DNA of 64,000 nt, taken from assembly GCA_022760475.1 (NCBI GenBank), contig JALEFZ010000055.1, forward strand, positions 124,001 through 188,000, in the 5' to 3' direction. Numbering within the stretch: position 1 is the stretch's first letter; each line of letters begins with the position of its first letter. Below are positions 8,208 through 17,173 of this stretch, one piece after another. The position numbers and the translations under genes are program-made. This DNA comes from Bacteroidia bacterium (GTDB taxonomy: Bacteria; Bacteroidota; Bacteroidia; J057). The notes beneath the pieces were generated by a model. It was not told the origin of the DNA. It searched no databases and was given only the letters and a program-made list of their open reading frames with translations.

Positions 8208-10190
8208 TTAAAATCGCAGTTGATAACTCAACTCTTTGGAATTTCCTGAGTTATCCTTCACCCTAATGACCAATTTGTGGCTACCTTTGTTAGGTCTGCG
8301 ATCAGAAAAATCATACCTGATCCTGTCTTGTCTAAAATAGTATTCGAAGGGAACCCATTTCCCATCCAACTCCCCCCTAATGCTTTCATAGTCAATACCG
8401 GAAAACTCATCATCAACCCTGAGACTAATGCTGGTTGCAGCTTCGGGAATGGTAGAGTTATTGGAGAAGTTTATAGGCTTTATAGTCGGGGAAATGGAAT
8501 CAGCCATCAAACAAAACTGACCAAACTCCTTAAGAGAGGCATAAATGGTCCTTCCATTGTCTTTCACATTGCCGGCATATTCCCATTTTCCATTGCCCCA
8601 CTTGGCAACAAGCAGCTTTTCGTAATTTCCCTTTTTAGGAGCCTTAAAGCCTACTAAATAAGCTGAATTGATGGGTACTCCTTCGTTTCCAACTACAAAT
8701 ATATCGCTATACATTTTGGCTTTTTGGGGCAGTTTCCGAACAACCAGATGCTGATGCGAGAAAATTGTTTTGTAGGGAAAATATACCTGTAATTCGTCCA
8801 GTTCTACCAGGTTGTTTTGATCAGGGAATAGCTCTTCATAATATGAAAAGGTCAATGGAGTAGACTTGGTAGTAGAGTTTCCTGGATAAAATGACAGTTC
8901 TTTTGGATAGGCGTACCTATCGAGTTTGAGGAGAAAAACCATCTCTTTTCCTGAATAATAGGCTGGCTTTAACAGCTTTTTATCTCCCAGAATGGTAGTA
9001 TAGTTAAGTCCATTTGAGCAAAGTTTGGTTGGATTGGAAACCGTTAGCTTGAGTATGCCATGTTTCTCTTCAACTTTTAGTTCGGACTTGGGATAATATG
9101 TGGGTTTGGTTGGAAATTCGCTGCTTCTCTTATCTCTGATAAGTCTCCCGTTTACTGTACTCTTATTTCCTGCAAAATCTGAAAGAACCAATTTAAAGAA
9201 ATGAATGCTGTCATCATTCAACTCTATGATGCCCTGGGATTTCTTGTATTTATATCCGCTGAAGCGGTTGCCTGGAAGTATATAGGTACGTTGGAATTTA
9301 CGTCTTGCCCTTTTGTAAAATGCATAATCAATATGCATGTTGATGTGGCGGCTTTCATCGAAGGAGAAGGTATCCAGACGAAATTCCTCAACCAATTTTC
9401 CATCTAGGTATAGCTTTGCATAATTGATCCCACATTTATTCGCAGCGGCATCCAGTTTGTCATGTGCCATGTATTCTATCCCGAATTTCCCCCTGACGTG
9501 GATAAGATCCTTAATCTTATAGCTTCCATTCCCAAGGTTTACAGGGGTTTGGCGGAGCTTCCTCCATTTTCCTTCCACCCTGGAGTCTATCTCTAATGGC
9601 TCAAAGGCAATCTCCTGAATAATGGGGTTGATATGGTCTTTAATTTTCCCGACGGGGTAAAACTTCAGGGGATTGATAATTTTTTCGTCCTTATCCCTTA
9701 TCTCAAAATGGAGGTGAGGACCAAATGATGAACCAGAGTTGCCACTATAGCCAATGACCTGGCCTTTCTTTACCCTTATTTGATCTTTGGGAAGATAGAT
9801 TTCTTGTTCAAACTTTTCTTCCTTGATCTGTCTTTGATATACAAGGGAGTCATAGGTATCAATGAAGCGATCCAGGTGAGCATAGACAGAAAAATTTCCA
9901 TCATCATGCTTGAGGTAGACTGCTCGACCAAAACCAAAGGGGCTGGTTTTCAAACGATAAACGTAGCCATCTGTAACAGCCTTGACTGGAATTCCAATTT
10001 TACGGAAGCTCTTGATATCTATGCCGGAGTGAAAATGATTCCCCCTTAGTTCTCCAAAAGTTCCTGCCAATGCTTCATAACCCTTCATGGGATATTCATA
10101 GGAATCTGAGGGCAAAAAACTTAGAAATGCCCCTCCCAAAAAAACACAAAGCAATGGTAAAATTCTTTTACTCAGCTTACTACCTAACAT
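8208..10190 (-). CDS. M23-family peptidoglycan endopeptidase-like protein
   Basis: A 660-residue exported protein with an N-terminal signal or anchor (ILPLLCVFLGGAFLSFL). The LytM/M23 domain lies near residues 35-175. Zinc ligands are visible in NHFHSGIDIKS (H and D) and GPHLHFEIRD (HxH), with the usual glycine-rich GYSGNSGSSFGPHLH between. The remaining 480 residues are beta-rich, Ig-like extracytoplasmic modules; the last has DDEFSGIDYESIRG and VKDNSGN, as in Bacteroidota cell-wall peptidases. The complete ligand set suggests an active enzyme rather than a scaffold. Its start overlaps the end of the FAH gene by 11 bp. Confidence 0.9.
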   Translation of the reverse strand: MLGSKLSKRILPLLCVFLGGAFLSFLPSDSYEYPMKGYEALAGTFGELRGNHFHSGIDIKSFRKIGIPVKAVTDGYVYRLKTSPFGFGRAVYLKHDDGNFSVYAHLDRFIDTYDSLVYQRQIKEEKFEQEIYLPKDQIRVKKGQVIGYSGNSGSSFGPHLHFEIRDKDEKIINPLKFYPVGKIKDHINPIIQEIAFEPLEIDSRVEGKWRKLRQTPVNLGNGSYKIKDLIHVRGKFGIEYMAHDKLDAAANKCGINYAKLYLDGKLVEEFRLDTFSFDESRHINMHIDYAFYKRARRKFQRTYILPGNRFSGYKYKKSQGIIELNDDSIHFFKLVLSDFAGNKSTVNGRLIRDKRSSEFPTKPTYYPKSELKVEEKHGILKLTVSNPTKLCSNGLNYTTILGDKKLLKPAYYSGKEMVFLLKLDRYAYPKELSFYPGNSTTKSTPLTFSYYEELFPDQNNLVELDELQVYFPYKTIFSHQHLVVRKLPQKAKMYSDIFVVGNEGVPINSAYLVGFKAPKKGNYEKLLVAKWGNGKWEYAGNVKDNGRTIYASLKEFGQFCLMADSISPTIKPINFSNNSTIPEAATSISLRVDDEFSGIDYESIRGELDGKWVPFEYYFRQDRIRYDFSDRRPNKGSHKLVIRVKDNSGNSKELSYQLRF

Positions 10191-10791
10191 GAAAATCCAT
10201 TAATTTTTGCCCTTCCAATTCTGCTTCTATATGGTCGCCAATACTAAGGGGTCCCACTCCTTCAGGGGTGCCTGTAAAAATCAAGTCTCCTTTTTTAATT
10301 GTAATAAACTGGGTAATGAAAGATATGAGGTATTTGACATTGAATATCATATCCCCAGTAAACCCACTCTGGCGTCTTTTTCCGTTGATATCACAAGTAA
10401 AATGAATGTTTTGAAGGTCGGGAAATTCTTGGGGATCAAGAAATCGAGAAACAGGAGCTGAGTCATTGAATCCCTTTGCCAGGGTCCAGGGATGCCCCTT
10501 GGATTTGGCCTCTGATTGAATGTCTCTGGCTGTCATATCTATTCCCAAACCTATTCCATCTATGTAAGAGTCTACAAATTCTTCCTGAATGAATTTACCT
10601 TCCCTCGCAACCCTGACAACCAGCTCACATTCGAAATGAAGATCACGGGTAAATTCTGGATAATAGAAATCCTTATTTTCTCTTAAAACCGCAGTATCAG
10701 GCTTGAAAAAAATCAAGGGTTTGGAAGGAACAGGATTATTGAGTTCGGCTGCGTGTTTCCGATAATTTCTTCCAACACAAATGATCTTCAT
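10180..10791 (-). CDS. Fumarylacetoacetate hydrolase family protein
   Basis: A 203-residue FAH-fold enzyme of the short FAHD1/YcgM type. The metal-binding HxExE motif is in DLHFECELV, and IGLGIDMTARDIQ, GHPWTLAKGFNDSAPV and DLIFTGTPEGVGPL are family signatures. FAHD1-type members act as acylpyruvate hydrolases or oxaloacetate decarboxylases; the substrate here cannot be fixed from sequence. It is the first gene of a probable three-gene minus-strand operon. A repeated inverted element lies directly upstream, between it and the small lipoprotein gene. Confidence 0.92.
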   Translation of the reverse strand: MKIICVGRNYRKHAAELNNPVPSKPLIFFKPDTAVLRENKDFYYPEFTRDLHFECELVVRVAREGKFIQEEFVDSYIDGIGLGIDMTARDIQSEAKSKGHPWTLAKGFNDSAPVSRFLDPQEFPDLQNIHFTCDINGKRRQSGFTGDMIFNVKYLISFITQFITIKKGDLIFTGTPEGVGPLSIGDHIEAELEGQKLMDFHVR

Positions 10792-10805
10792 ATTAAATTA
10801 TTTTT

Positions 10806-10964
10806 AGAGGCTGTTTGAATTTAGAGTTTTCATTTTACAGGCAGGATTTTAAGGTTCTGAGGAAGTAATTTTTTTGAGTTTTAGTGGGACTAAAGCGAAA
10901 AAAATTATGAACTCAGGTTCTTGAAAACCAACTGTAAACGATAAAAAAAACTTAAACAGTCTCT
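10806..10964. repeat. Inverted-repeat element, long copy
   Basis: A 159-bp non-coding block bounded by imperfect inverted ends: AGAGGCTGTTTGAATTT at the left and the complement of AGAGACTGTTTAAGTTTT at the right. Inside it is a second imperfect inverted repeat (AAGGTTCTGAG near 10849 versus CTCAGGTTCTT near 10913), so the whole block could fold into a long hairpin. A shorter relative lies at 49062-49144. Both abut the stop codon of a small minus-strand gene. The size and structure are those of a MITE or REP-like element; no transposase is in the window. Confidence 0.6.
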
Positions 10965-11389
10965 CAGTCGTCGCAGCTTCCTTTCGTAAGGGTTTTCCCG
11001 TCAATCAAGTCCAGCATAGTAACACTGGTTTCTGTATTCATTACATAACCTTTTTCTGCTGTCCAGACTACGAAAGACTTTTCACAATCTTCGAAGATTG
11101 TTTTGGGGCGATTGTCTTTTTCAAATTTTAGCACCCACTGCTTGTTTTCCAGCACAAGCTTATATAGTCCATTACAGGACTCTCTATTGGGGCCCTGGCC
11201 CAGGGGTCCCATGACAACCTTTCTATTGAAATATGTACTGTCTTTTAGCTCAAGACGGTAATTTCCGTTTTCGGCACAATATGCTCCTTTGATTTGTTCT
11301 CTTACTTCCTCAATAGGGGGAGGAGTTGGTCCGCAAGAACTCAATGTCATGGCAACCAAGGCAAAAAGTAGGTAAGCAGGTATTTTCAT
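10964..11389 (-). CDS. Small putative lipoprotein of unknown function
   Basis: A 141-residue protein with a type II signal peptide (LLFALVAMTLSSCG; lipobox LSSC, lipidated Cys near residue 19), so it is probably a membrane-anchored lipoprotein. The mature part has five further cysteines (AYCAENG, ESCNGLY, FEDCEKS, KGSCDD), which may form disulphides in the periplasm. No family recognised. It is 38 bp downstream of the GGGP synthase gene and may be cotranscribed. Its stop codon is at the very edge of the inverted-repeat element, so the last residues may be affected by that insertion. Confidence 0.65.
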   Translation of the reverse strand: MKIPAYLLFALVAMTLSSCGPTPPPIEEVREQIKGAYCAENGNYRLELKDSTYFNRKVVMGPLGQGPNRESCNGLYKLVLENKQWVLKFEKDNRPKTIFEDCEKSFVVWTAEKGYVMNTETSVTMLDLIDGKTLTKGSCDD

Positions 11390-11427
11390 AAAACAAACTT
11401 AAGAATTGTCTGCGAAATTCTCATCCC

Positions 11428-12189
11428 CTAAGCTTGTATTTGAAGTTTTGCAGCACAAATTTCTTCCAAAATGCTTCCATGGGGATCTCTTTCGAATGCA
11501 GTTCCAATAACAATCATATCTGCCCCGGCCTTCCAGGCCAGACAAGCATCTTCCTTACTTCTGATCCCCCCTCCGATGATGAGCGGGATATCGAGTTCTG
11601 AGCTTACTTTTTCGATCATTGAAGATGGGACAGGATACTTAGCTCCACTTCCTCCATCCATATAAACCATTCTCAGACCCAGCAATTCTCCTGCCAATGC
11701 TGTGGAAAGTGCAATATCAGCTTTGTCGTTAGGAATGGGAAGGGTGTTCGAAATATAATTCACAGTGGTTAGCTTGCCACTTTCTATAAGCATATAAGCA
11801 GTGGGTATTACCTCCAAATCAATCTTTTTAAGCATTGTAGCAGCTTCCACATGCCTTCCAATAAGTAAATCCGGATTTCTACCACTAATCAAAGAAAGCA
11901 ACATCAGTGCATCTGCATCTTGAACTACCTGACTAGGAGATCCAGGAAAAATCACAATTGGAATTTGTATTTGTTGCTTGAGGAAGGGTATTAATTCTTT
12001 TATAGAATGGTCTCGAACCAGGCTTCCTCCTACCATGAGCCAATCCACCCCCATTTTTTCGCATTTGATCGCCAACTCTTTTCCTTTTTCAGGATTTACC
12101 TTGTCCGGATCAAATAAAACGGCGAGCATCTTCTTTCCGGACTGCTTGTTTTTCTCAAATTGTGAAAGGATGGACAAGGTATTATTCAT
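11428..12189 (-). CDS. Geranylgeranylglyceryl-phosphate synthase family protein (PcrB/GGGPS)
   Basis: A 253-residue TIM-barrel prenyltransferase. Family marks are AVLFDPDKVNPEK with the Mg-binding Asp, MVGGSLVRD, IPIVIFPGSPSQV, YMDGGSGAKYPVP and the phosphate-binding loop GGGIRSKEDA followed by GADMIVIGTAFE. Archaeal members and the group II enzymes found in some Bacteroidota join glycerol 1-phosphate to geranylgeranyl diphosphate. No glycerol-1-phosphate dehydrogenase or other archaeal-lipid gene is in the window, so the product and its role remain open. Assignment to the family is firm, substrate length inferred. Confidence 0.9.
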   Translation of the reverse strand: MNNTLSILSQFEKNKQSGKKMLAVLFDPDKVNPEKGKELAIKCEKMGVDWLMVGGSLVRDHSIKELIPFLKQQIQIPIVIFPGSPSQVVQDADALMLLSLISGRNPDLLIGRHVEAATMLKKIDLEVIPTAYMLIESGKLTTVNYISNTLPIPNDKADIALSTALAGELLGLRMVYMDGGSGAKYPVPSSMIEKVSSELDIPLIIGGGIRSKEDACLAWKAGADMIVIGTAFERDPHGSILEEICAAKLQIQA

Positions 12190-12283
12190 TGCTAATGGTC
12201 ATATACAAAGGCAAATTAAAAAATTTGTTATGCCACTTGACTACAACATCCAAGATTTTACAACAAGCCCAAAATTTCTGTTA

Positions 12284-12318
12284 AAAATAAAAAACCGCTT
12301 GAAAGAATCTTCGAGCGG
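12284..12318 (-). terminator. Terminator after lspA
   Basis: A hairpin with arms CCGCTTGAA (12295-12303) and TTCGAGCGG (12310-12318), one G-T pair and a 6-nt loop. On the minus strand it is followed by a T-rich tract (plus 12284-12294, mostly A). It ends the ileS-dksA-lspA unit 27 bp past the lspA stop. Confidence 0.8.
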
Positions 12319-12345
12319 CTTTTAAGTTCTTATTTATCAATGAGA

Positions 12346-13227
12346 TCAACCTGCATCTCCACCTTCGTCTCCTACATCCTCCGAGGCTCCTTCTCCTTCT
12401 ACGTCCTCTTGATGATCCTCAGAATCAACATCTTCAGATATGGCATGAGCGGCAACCGCAGCTTTTACTGTCTTTTCAGCCTCCTCTTTGGCATCATCAA
12501 CATCGCTTTTTGCATCTGAGCCATCTTCTTCACCGTGAGTTGGTTTGTTGGTGGCTTTGGAATCGGTAGCAAGTTCAGATGGTTTGCTGGAATCGGTATT
12601 TACTCCACGAGCAAGTTCATCCTGTTTGAAGAATCGCCCCTGGAAAAGTAGAATCACCGTAATACCTATAGAAATAGAGGCATCCGCAACATTCCAAATA
12701 GGCCATAATGCGGTGTACTGACCATTAAAGAGGGGAAACCACTTCCAATCAGGTAAGTACCCTTTCCAAATGTCAAGGTAAAACATATCTACCACACGGC
12801 CATAGAATAGGCTTCCGGTATAATCATTAATGTCAGCAAACCAAATTCCATAGAATGTCCTGTCGATAATGTTTCCAAGTGCCCCACCAAAGATGAGAGC
12901 AATGAAAATTGGCAAGGCAGATTTATGATCTTTCAAGCGGTAAAGAACAACGCCAATCGCAGAAACTGCAAGAATTGAAAACAGGGAAAGAATCAGTTTT
13001 CCAGTGCTTTCGGACATGTCAAGCCCAATGTTGTTGAACAGTTCAGTAAGTGTGAGTCCAAAAGCGGCTCCATTGTTTTCAATAAAATGAAGTTTAAAAA
13101 AATCTCCCAGAATCTTTATCTGACCTGCATCTCCTTTTTCCATGTTGAACTTAACCAGGAGTTTTACGATTTGGTCAACGACAATGACGATCAGGGAAAT
13201 GGAAAACAGTTTGGTGACTCTTTTCAT
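12346..13227 (-). CDS. lspA: Lipoprotein signal peptidase (signal peptidase II) with acidic C-terminal tail
   Basis: The aspartic membrane protease that removes signal peptides from prolipoproteins. Four membrane helices are visible. Family motifs are VVDQIVKLLV, the loop ENNGAAFGL, GGALGNIIDR with one catalytic Asp, GRVVDMFYLD, and WNVADASISIG with the second catalytic Asp. At 293 residues it is far longer than the usual 160-170: loops are expanded, and after the last helix (about residue 200) there is a tail of some 90 residues rich in Asp, Glu, Ser and Ala. It lies 3 bp after dksA, in the usual Bacteroidota ileS-dksA-lspA order. The many lipoproteins in this window are its likely substrates. 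Confidence 0.95.
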   Translation of the reverse strand: MKRVTKLFSISLIVIVVDQIVKLLVKFNMEKGDAGQIKILGDFFKLHFIENNGAAFGLTLTELFNNIGLDMSESTGKLILSLFSILAVSAIGVVLYRLKDHKSALPIFIALIFGGALGNIIDRTFYGIWFADINDYTGSLFYGRVVDMFYLDIWKGYLPDWKWFPLFNGQYTALWPIWNVADASISIGITVILLFQGRFFKQDELARGVNTDSSKPSELATDSKATNKPTHGEEDGSDAKSDVDDAKEEAEKTVKAAVAAHAISEDVDSEDHQEDVEGEGASEDVGDEGGDAG

Positions 13228-13230
13228 GAA

Positions 13231-13623
13231 TTAGCCTTTATTGGTAGGGGTTCTCTTTAGGGTTTGTTGCTTTTTAGCTTCAATGGTGGTGGTGGCATGA
13301 GGTACTACCCTTAGCCTTTCTTTGGGAATAAGGGCTCCGGAAATTCTACATTTTCCATAAGTCCCATTCTCCACCCTCATCATAGCCTTTTCAAGGTTAT
13401 AGATGAATTTGGCTTGCCTCGCCATCAATAGCTCAACTTCCTCTTTTTCTACACTTTCATTACCGTATTCGGTAATGTTGAAAGAATCAGAAGTATTTTG
13501 ACCTATTTCTTTCAGGTTGTTGGCAAGTCTCTTGTATTCCGATCTTGCTTTCTCAAGTTTCTCGTTGACTAGCTGGCGAAACTCCTCAAGCTCACTCTTC
13601 GAATAAAATTGCTTCTCGCTCAT
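13231..13623 (-). CDS. dksA: DksA/TraR-type protein lacking a full zinc finger
   Basis: A 130-residue coiled-coil plus C-terminal finger protein of the DksA/TraR family, which binds the RNA polymerase secondary channel. The N-terminal helices (YSKSELEEFRQLVNEKL, about 5-75) and the C-terminal YGKCRISGALIPKERLRVVP fit the family. Only the first of four zinc-ligand cysteines remains (GKC); the others are Ser, Thr and Ala positions (RIS, ATTTIEAK), as in other cysteine-poor DksA forms. It lies between ileS and lspA with short gaps (3 and 27 bp) and is probably cotranscribed. Confidence 0.88.
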   Translation of the reverse strand: MSEKQFYSKSELEEFRQLVNEKLEKARSEYKRLANNLKEIGQNTSDSFNITEYGNESVEKEEVELLMARQAKFIYNLEKAMMRVENGTYGKCRISGALIPKERLRVVPHATTTIEAKKQQTLKRTPTNKG

Positions 13624-13650
13624 AGTAATAAGGTTAGATGTCCTACCCCT

Positions 13651-16600
13651 CTAAATTTTGGATATTTCAATTTTACCAATGATTCCATTGATATCAATTT
13701 CTTCCGCATTATCCAAATCATTTTCATCAATCAAGTCCAATTGATTCGTCAGGGTTTCTGTACTGATATAGGCTTTGTGCTTCTTCAGGGCAGTATTCCA
13801 ACCTTCCTGGCTGGATATTTTTACCGTAATGCGGTCGGTAACTTCAAAGCCATTGTTCTTTCTGAGATTCTGGATTCTATTGATAAACTCCCTGGCGATA
13901 CCTTCATGTGCCAGTTCTTCAGATATCTGGATATCCAGCGCAAGGGTGTATCCAGCGTCAGAAGCTACTGACCAACCAGGAATATCCTCGCTAACAATCT
14001 CAACATCAGATAATTCTATGACGAATGTTGCGGAAGAAAGTTGCAATTCTGCTTTTCCTGCCGCTTCAAAATTCCTGATATCATCCTGATCAAACTTAGC
14101 CAAAGCAGGCCCAATTTGCTTGATCAAGGGTCCAGCTTTTGGTCCTAGTTTCCTGAAGTTAGGCTTTATTTTCTTAACTAGGATATTGTTATCCTCAGTG
14201 ATGTACTCCAACTCCTTGATGTTAACCTCACTCTTCACCAACTCCTGCACCTTCTTCAACTCTTGCCTCAACCCAGGATCTAAAATAGCAACCAAAGCCT
14301 TGAACAATGGCTGGCGAACTTTGATCTTCTCTTTCCTGCGAATGCTCAAAATAAGTGACGTTATTCGCTGGGCCATATCCATCCTTGATTCAGCCTTTTT
14401 ATCTACCAGATTCTCATTCACTTCAGGAAAATCCGCAACGTGAACTGAAACTGCTTCATTTTCTCCTGTCAGATCCTGATATAATTTCTCAGAATAGAAT
14501 GGAGCAAATGGACTCATCAGGATAGAAACTGTCTTCAAACACTCATAAAGAGTCTGGTAGGCTTTGGCGTCTCCTTCCCAGAAACGACGTCTCGCCAGAC
14601 GAACATACCAGTTGGACAGTTGCTCCTGGACAAAACTGTCAATGGCTCTGATTGCCCTGGTCGGTTCGTAATCGTCCATGTTTTCACCCACAGTTTCTAT
14701 CAAGCTATTGAGGCAAGACAAGATCCACTGATCAAGCTCTGTCCGATCCTTAGGATCGATGACGCTCTCATAGCTGAACGATGTAATGTTGGCGTAGAGC
14801 GCGAAAAAGTTGTATGTATTGAAAAGCGTTCCAAAAAACTTTCTCTGGACTTCCTGCACACCAGCAAGGTCAAATCTCAGGTTATCCCATGGCTGGGAAT
14901 TACCAATCATGTACCAGCGGGTAGCATCAGCTCCATAAGTAGCCAGGGTTTCAAAGGGATCTACAGCATTTCCAAGGCGCTTGGACATCTTACGCCCGTC
15001 CTTGTCAAGCAATAGACCCGTAGAGATTACATTCTTGAAAGAAGGCTGGTCTTCCAGCATGACAGAAATTGCATGCAGGGTAAAGAACCAACCCCTCGTC
15101 TGGTCAACTCCTTCTGAAATGAAGTCAGCCGGGAAGTTTGCCTTGAATTTATCTTGATTTTCAAATGGGTAATGCCATTGAGCAAAAGGCATTGAACCGG
15201 AATCAAACCAAACGTCGATAAGGTCAGTTTCACGCTTCATAGGCTTGCCGGAAGCACTTACCAGGGTAATCTCATCAACACCAGGCTTATGCAAATCCAA
15301 GTCTTCCATAAAGGCGTCCATTAGATCTTGCTCAAGTACACCTGCTTTAACGGCCTTAGCCATCTCATTGCTGAGTTCCTCCACTGAGCCGATGCAGATT
15401 TGCTCTTTTCCATCTTCAGTAGACCATACTGGTAGTGGAATTCCCCAGAATCTCGACCTGGACAAGTTCCAGTCTACAAGGTTTTCCAACCAGTTACCAA
15501 ACCTGCCAGTACCTGTTGAGGCAGGTTTCCAGTTGATCAGGTTATTGTTGGATAGGAGTTTATCCTTTACAGCCGTAGTCTTGATGAACCAGCTATCCAA
15601 AGGATAGTACAATACGGGGCGGTCAGTCCTCCAACAATGTGGATAGGAGTGCTCGTATTTTTCAACTCTGAAGGCCCTATTTTCAGTTTTAAGTTTGATT
15701 GCGATGTCTACATCGACAGACCTGTCTTCGACTTGTCCGTAGTCTTTCACATATCGACCGGCAAAATCAGTGATTTCTTTTACAAAACGTCCCTGCTTAT
15801 CAACTGTGGGTGCCATATTGCCTTCCTCATCCTTTACCATGATGGCAGGAATGTCATTTTGCTTGGAAACAAAAAAGTCATCCGAACCGAAGGTTGGAGA
15901 GATGTGAACGATGCCAGTACCGTCATCTGTAGAGACAAAGTCTCCAAGAATGACCCTAAATGCTGGTTTGTCAGGTTTGATGTAAGTAAAGAGCTGGTCA
16001 TACTCCATTCCATTAAGTTCAGACCCTTTGAAGGAGTCTACAATTTCAAATGGAATGAGTTTATCACCCTCTTTATAATCTTCCAACTTAATGTCGGCAG
16101 CTTTCTCGTTGAAGTATTTCTTCAAGAGATCCTTGGCCATGATCACCGAAATAGGCTTGGAAGTATATTGGTTGAAGGTTTTAACCTTCACGTATTCAAT
16201 GTTCTTCCCTACTGCCAGGGCCGCATTGGAAGGAAGTGTCCATGGAGTAGTGGTCCAGGCAACAAAGAAAACTTCTCCATCATCCAGCAATCTTTCCTCC
16301 ATCTTGTGTCCCACCTTCTTCAGCTTGAATTGGGCGGTCACAGAGGTATCCTTGATATCCTTGTAGGTGCCAGGCATGTTCAACTCATGGGAACTAAGGC
16401 CAGTACCTGCGGCTGGAGAATAAGGCTGAATGGTAAAACCTTTATACAAGAGTTCTTTGTCCCAAAGCCTTCTAAGAAGGTTCCAGACAGACTCGATATA
16501 GTTGTTTTCAAATGTGATATAGGGATTATCCAGGTCTACCCAGTAGCCCATCTTGACTGTAAGGTCGTCCCACATATCCTTGAACTTCAAGACATCTTTG

Positions 16601-16980
16601 CGACATTCAGCATTGTACTCCTTAATGGAGATGGTTTTGCCAATATCCTCTTTTTTGATGCCCAGGCGCTTTTCAACCTGAAGCTCCACTGGCAAGCCAT
16701 GGGTATCCCAACCGCCTTTACGGTGAACCTGGAATCCTTTTAATGTCTTGTAACGGCAAAAAATATCCTTAATGGTTCTGGCAAGTACGTGGTGAATACC
16801 AGGCTTTCCATTCGCAGATGGTGGACCTTCATAAAATGTAAACTGGGGATTTCCCTCCCTTAGCTCAATGCTTTTCTCAAAGGCCTTCTTTTCATCCCAC
16901 CTTTGAAGGATTTGCTTGTCTATTTCGGGTAGAGAAAGATTTTTGTATTCTGGATAGCGCTTACCCATAACTTGCCGCAA
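13651..16980 (-). CDS. ileS: Isoleucyl-tRNA synthetase
   Basis: A 1109-residue class Ia aminoacyl-tRNA synthetase that charges tRNA-Ile. The HIGH-type motif is GIHHVLARTIKD near residue 65, and the KMSKS-type motif is KMSKRLGNAVDP. Between them lies the CP1 editing domain (TTTPWTLPSN, TDDGTGIVHISPTFG), and after them the anticodon-binding domain. The open frame starts at 16980; an ATG four codons later (MGKRYPEYKNL) fits the family start equally well. It heads the ileS-dksA-lspA unit. A TAnnTTTG element lies 44 nt upstream. No tRNA-Ile T-box is seen. Confidence 0.98.
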   Translation of the reverse strand: MRQVMGKRYPEYKNLSLPEIDKQILQRWDEKKAFEKSIELREGNPQFTFYEGPPSANGKPGIHHVLARTIKDIFCRYKTLKGFQVHRKGGWDTHGLPVELQVEKRLGIKKEDIGKTISIKEYNAECRKDVLKFKDMWDDLTVKMGYWVDLDNPYITFENNYIESVWNLLRRLWDKELLYKGFTIQPYSPAAGTGLSSHELNMPGTYKDIKDTSVTAQFKLKKVGHKMEERLLDDGEVFFVAWTTTPWTLPSNAALAVGKNIEYVKVKTFNQYTSKPISVIMAKDLLKKYFNEKAADIKLEDYKEGDKLIPFEIVDSFKGSELNGMEYDQLFTYIKPDKPAFRVILGDFVSTDDGTGIVHISPTFGSDDFFVSKQNDIPAIMVKDEEGNMAPTVDKQGRFVKEITDFAGRYVKDYGQVEDRSVDVDIAIKLKTENRAFRVEKYEHSYPHCWRTDRPVLYYPLDSWFIKTTAVKDKLLSNNNLINWKPASTGTGRFGNWLENLVDWNLSRSRFWGIPLPVWSTEDGKEQICIGSVEELSNEMAKAVKAGVLEQDLMDAFMEDLDLHKPGVDEITLVSASGKPMKRETDLIDVWFDSGSMPFAQWHYPFENQDKFKANFPADFISEGVDQTRGWFFTLHAISVMLEDQPSFKNVISTGLLLDKDGRKMSKRLGNAVDPFETLATYGADATRWYMIGNSQPWDNLRFDLAGVQEVQRKFFGTLFNTYNFFALYANITSFSYESVIDPKDRTELDQWILSCLNSLIETVGENMDDYEPTRAIRAIDSFVQEQLSNWYVRLARRRFWEGDAKAYQTLYECLKTVSILMSPFAPFYSEKLYQDLTGENEAVSVHVADFPEVNENLVDKKAESRMDMAQRITSLILSIRRKEKIKVRQPLFKALVAILDPGLRQELKKVQELVKSEVNIKELEYITEDNNILVKKIKPNFRKLGPKAGPLIKQIGPALAKFDQDDIRNFEAAGKAELQLSSATFVIELSDVEIVSEDIPGWSVASDAGYTLALDIQISEELAHEGIAREFINRIQNLRKNNGFEVTDRITVKISSQEGWNTALKKHKAYISTETLTNQLDLIDENDLDNAEEIDINGIIGKIEISKI

Positions 16981-17023
16981 AAGGTATATTGTAAGAAGCG
17001 AAAAAATGAGGGCGGAATTGCCC

Positions 17024-17031
17024 CAAAAATA
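17024..17031 (-). promoter_or_regulatory. Candidate -7 element for ileS
   Basis: On the minus strand TATTTTTG matches the Bacteroidota -7 consensus TAnnTTTG exactly and lies 44 nt before the ileS start. No convincing TTTG/TTG element is found 19-21 nt further upstream, so it is only a partial promoter match. Confidence 0.35.
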
Positions 17032-17173
17032 GGCTGCAAATATAAGAAAAGCTTTTTATTTTTTCGTCTTTGGCAGTTTTAGCTTTTGCTGGTGAAAAAT
17101 TTTCTGCTTAGAAAATAATTCATGGTATACCGATACTAGATAATTCATTGTTCAAACGAATAAACAAACACAA

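Noticed and set aside
15637-16743. Long plus-strand open frame of 368 codons
   Set aside because: It lies fully antisense to ileS, has no family similarity or signal, and is explained by the codon bias of the real gene.
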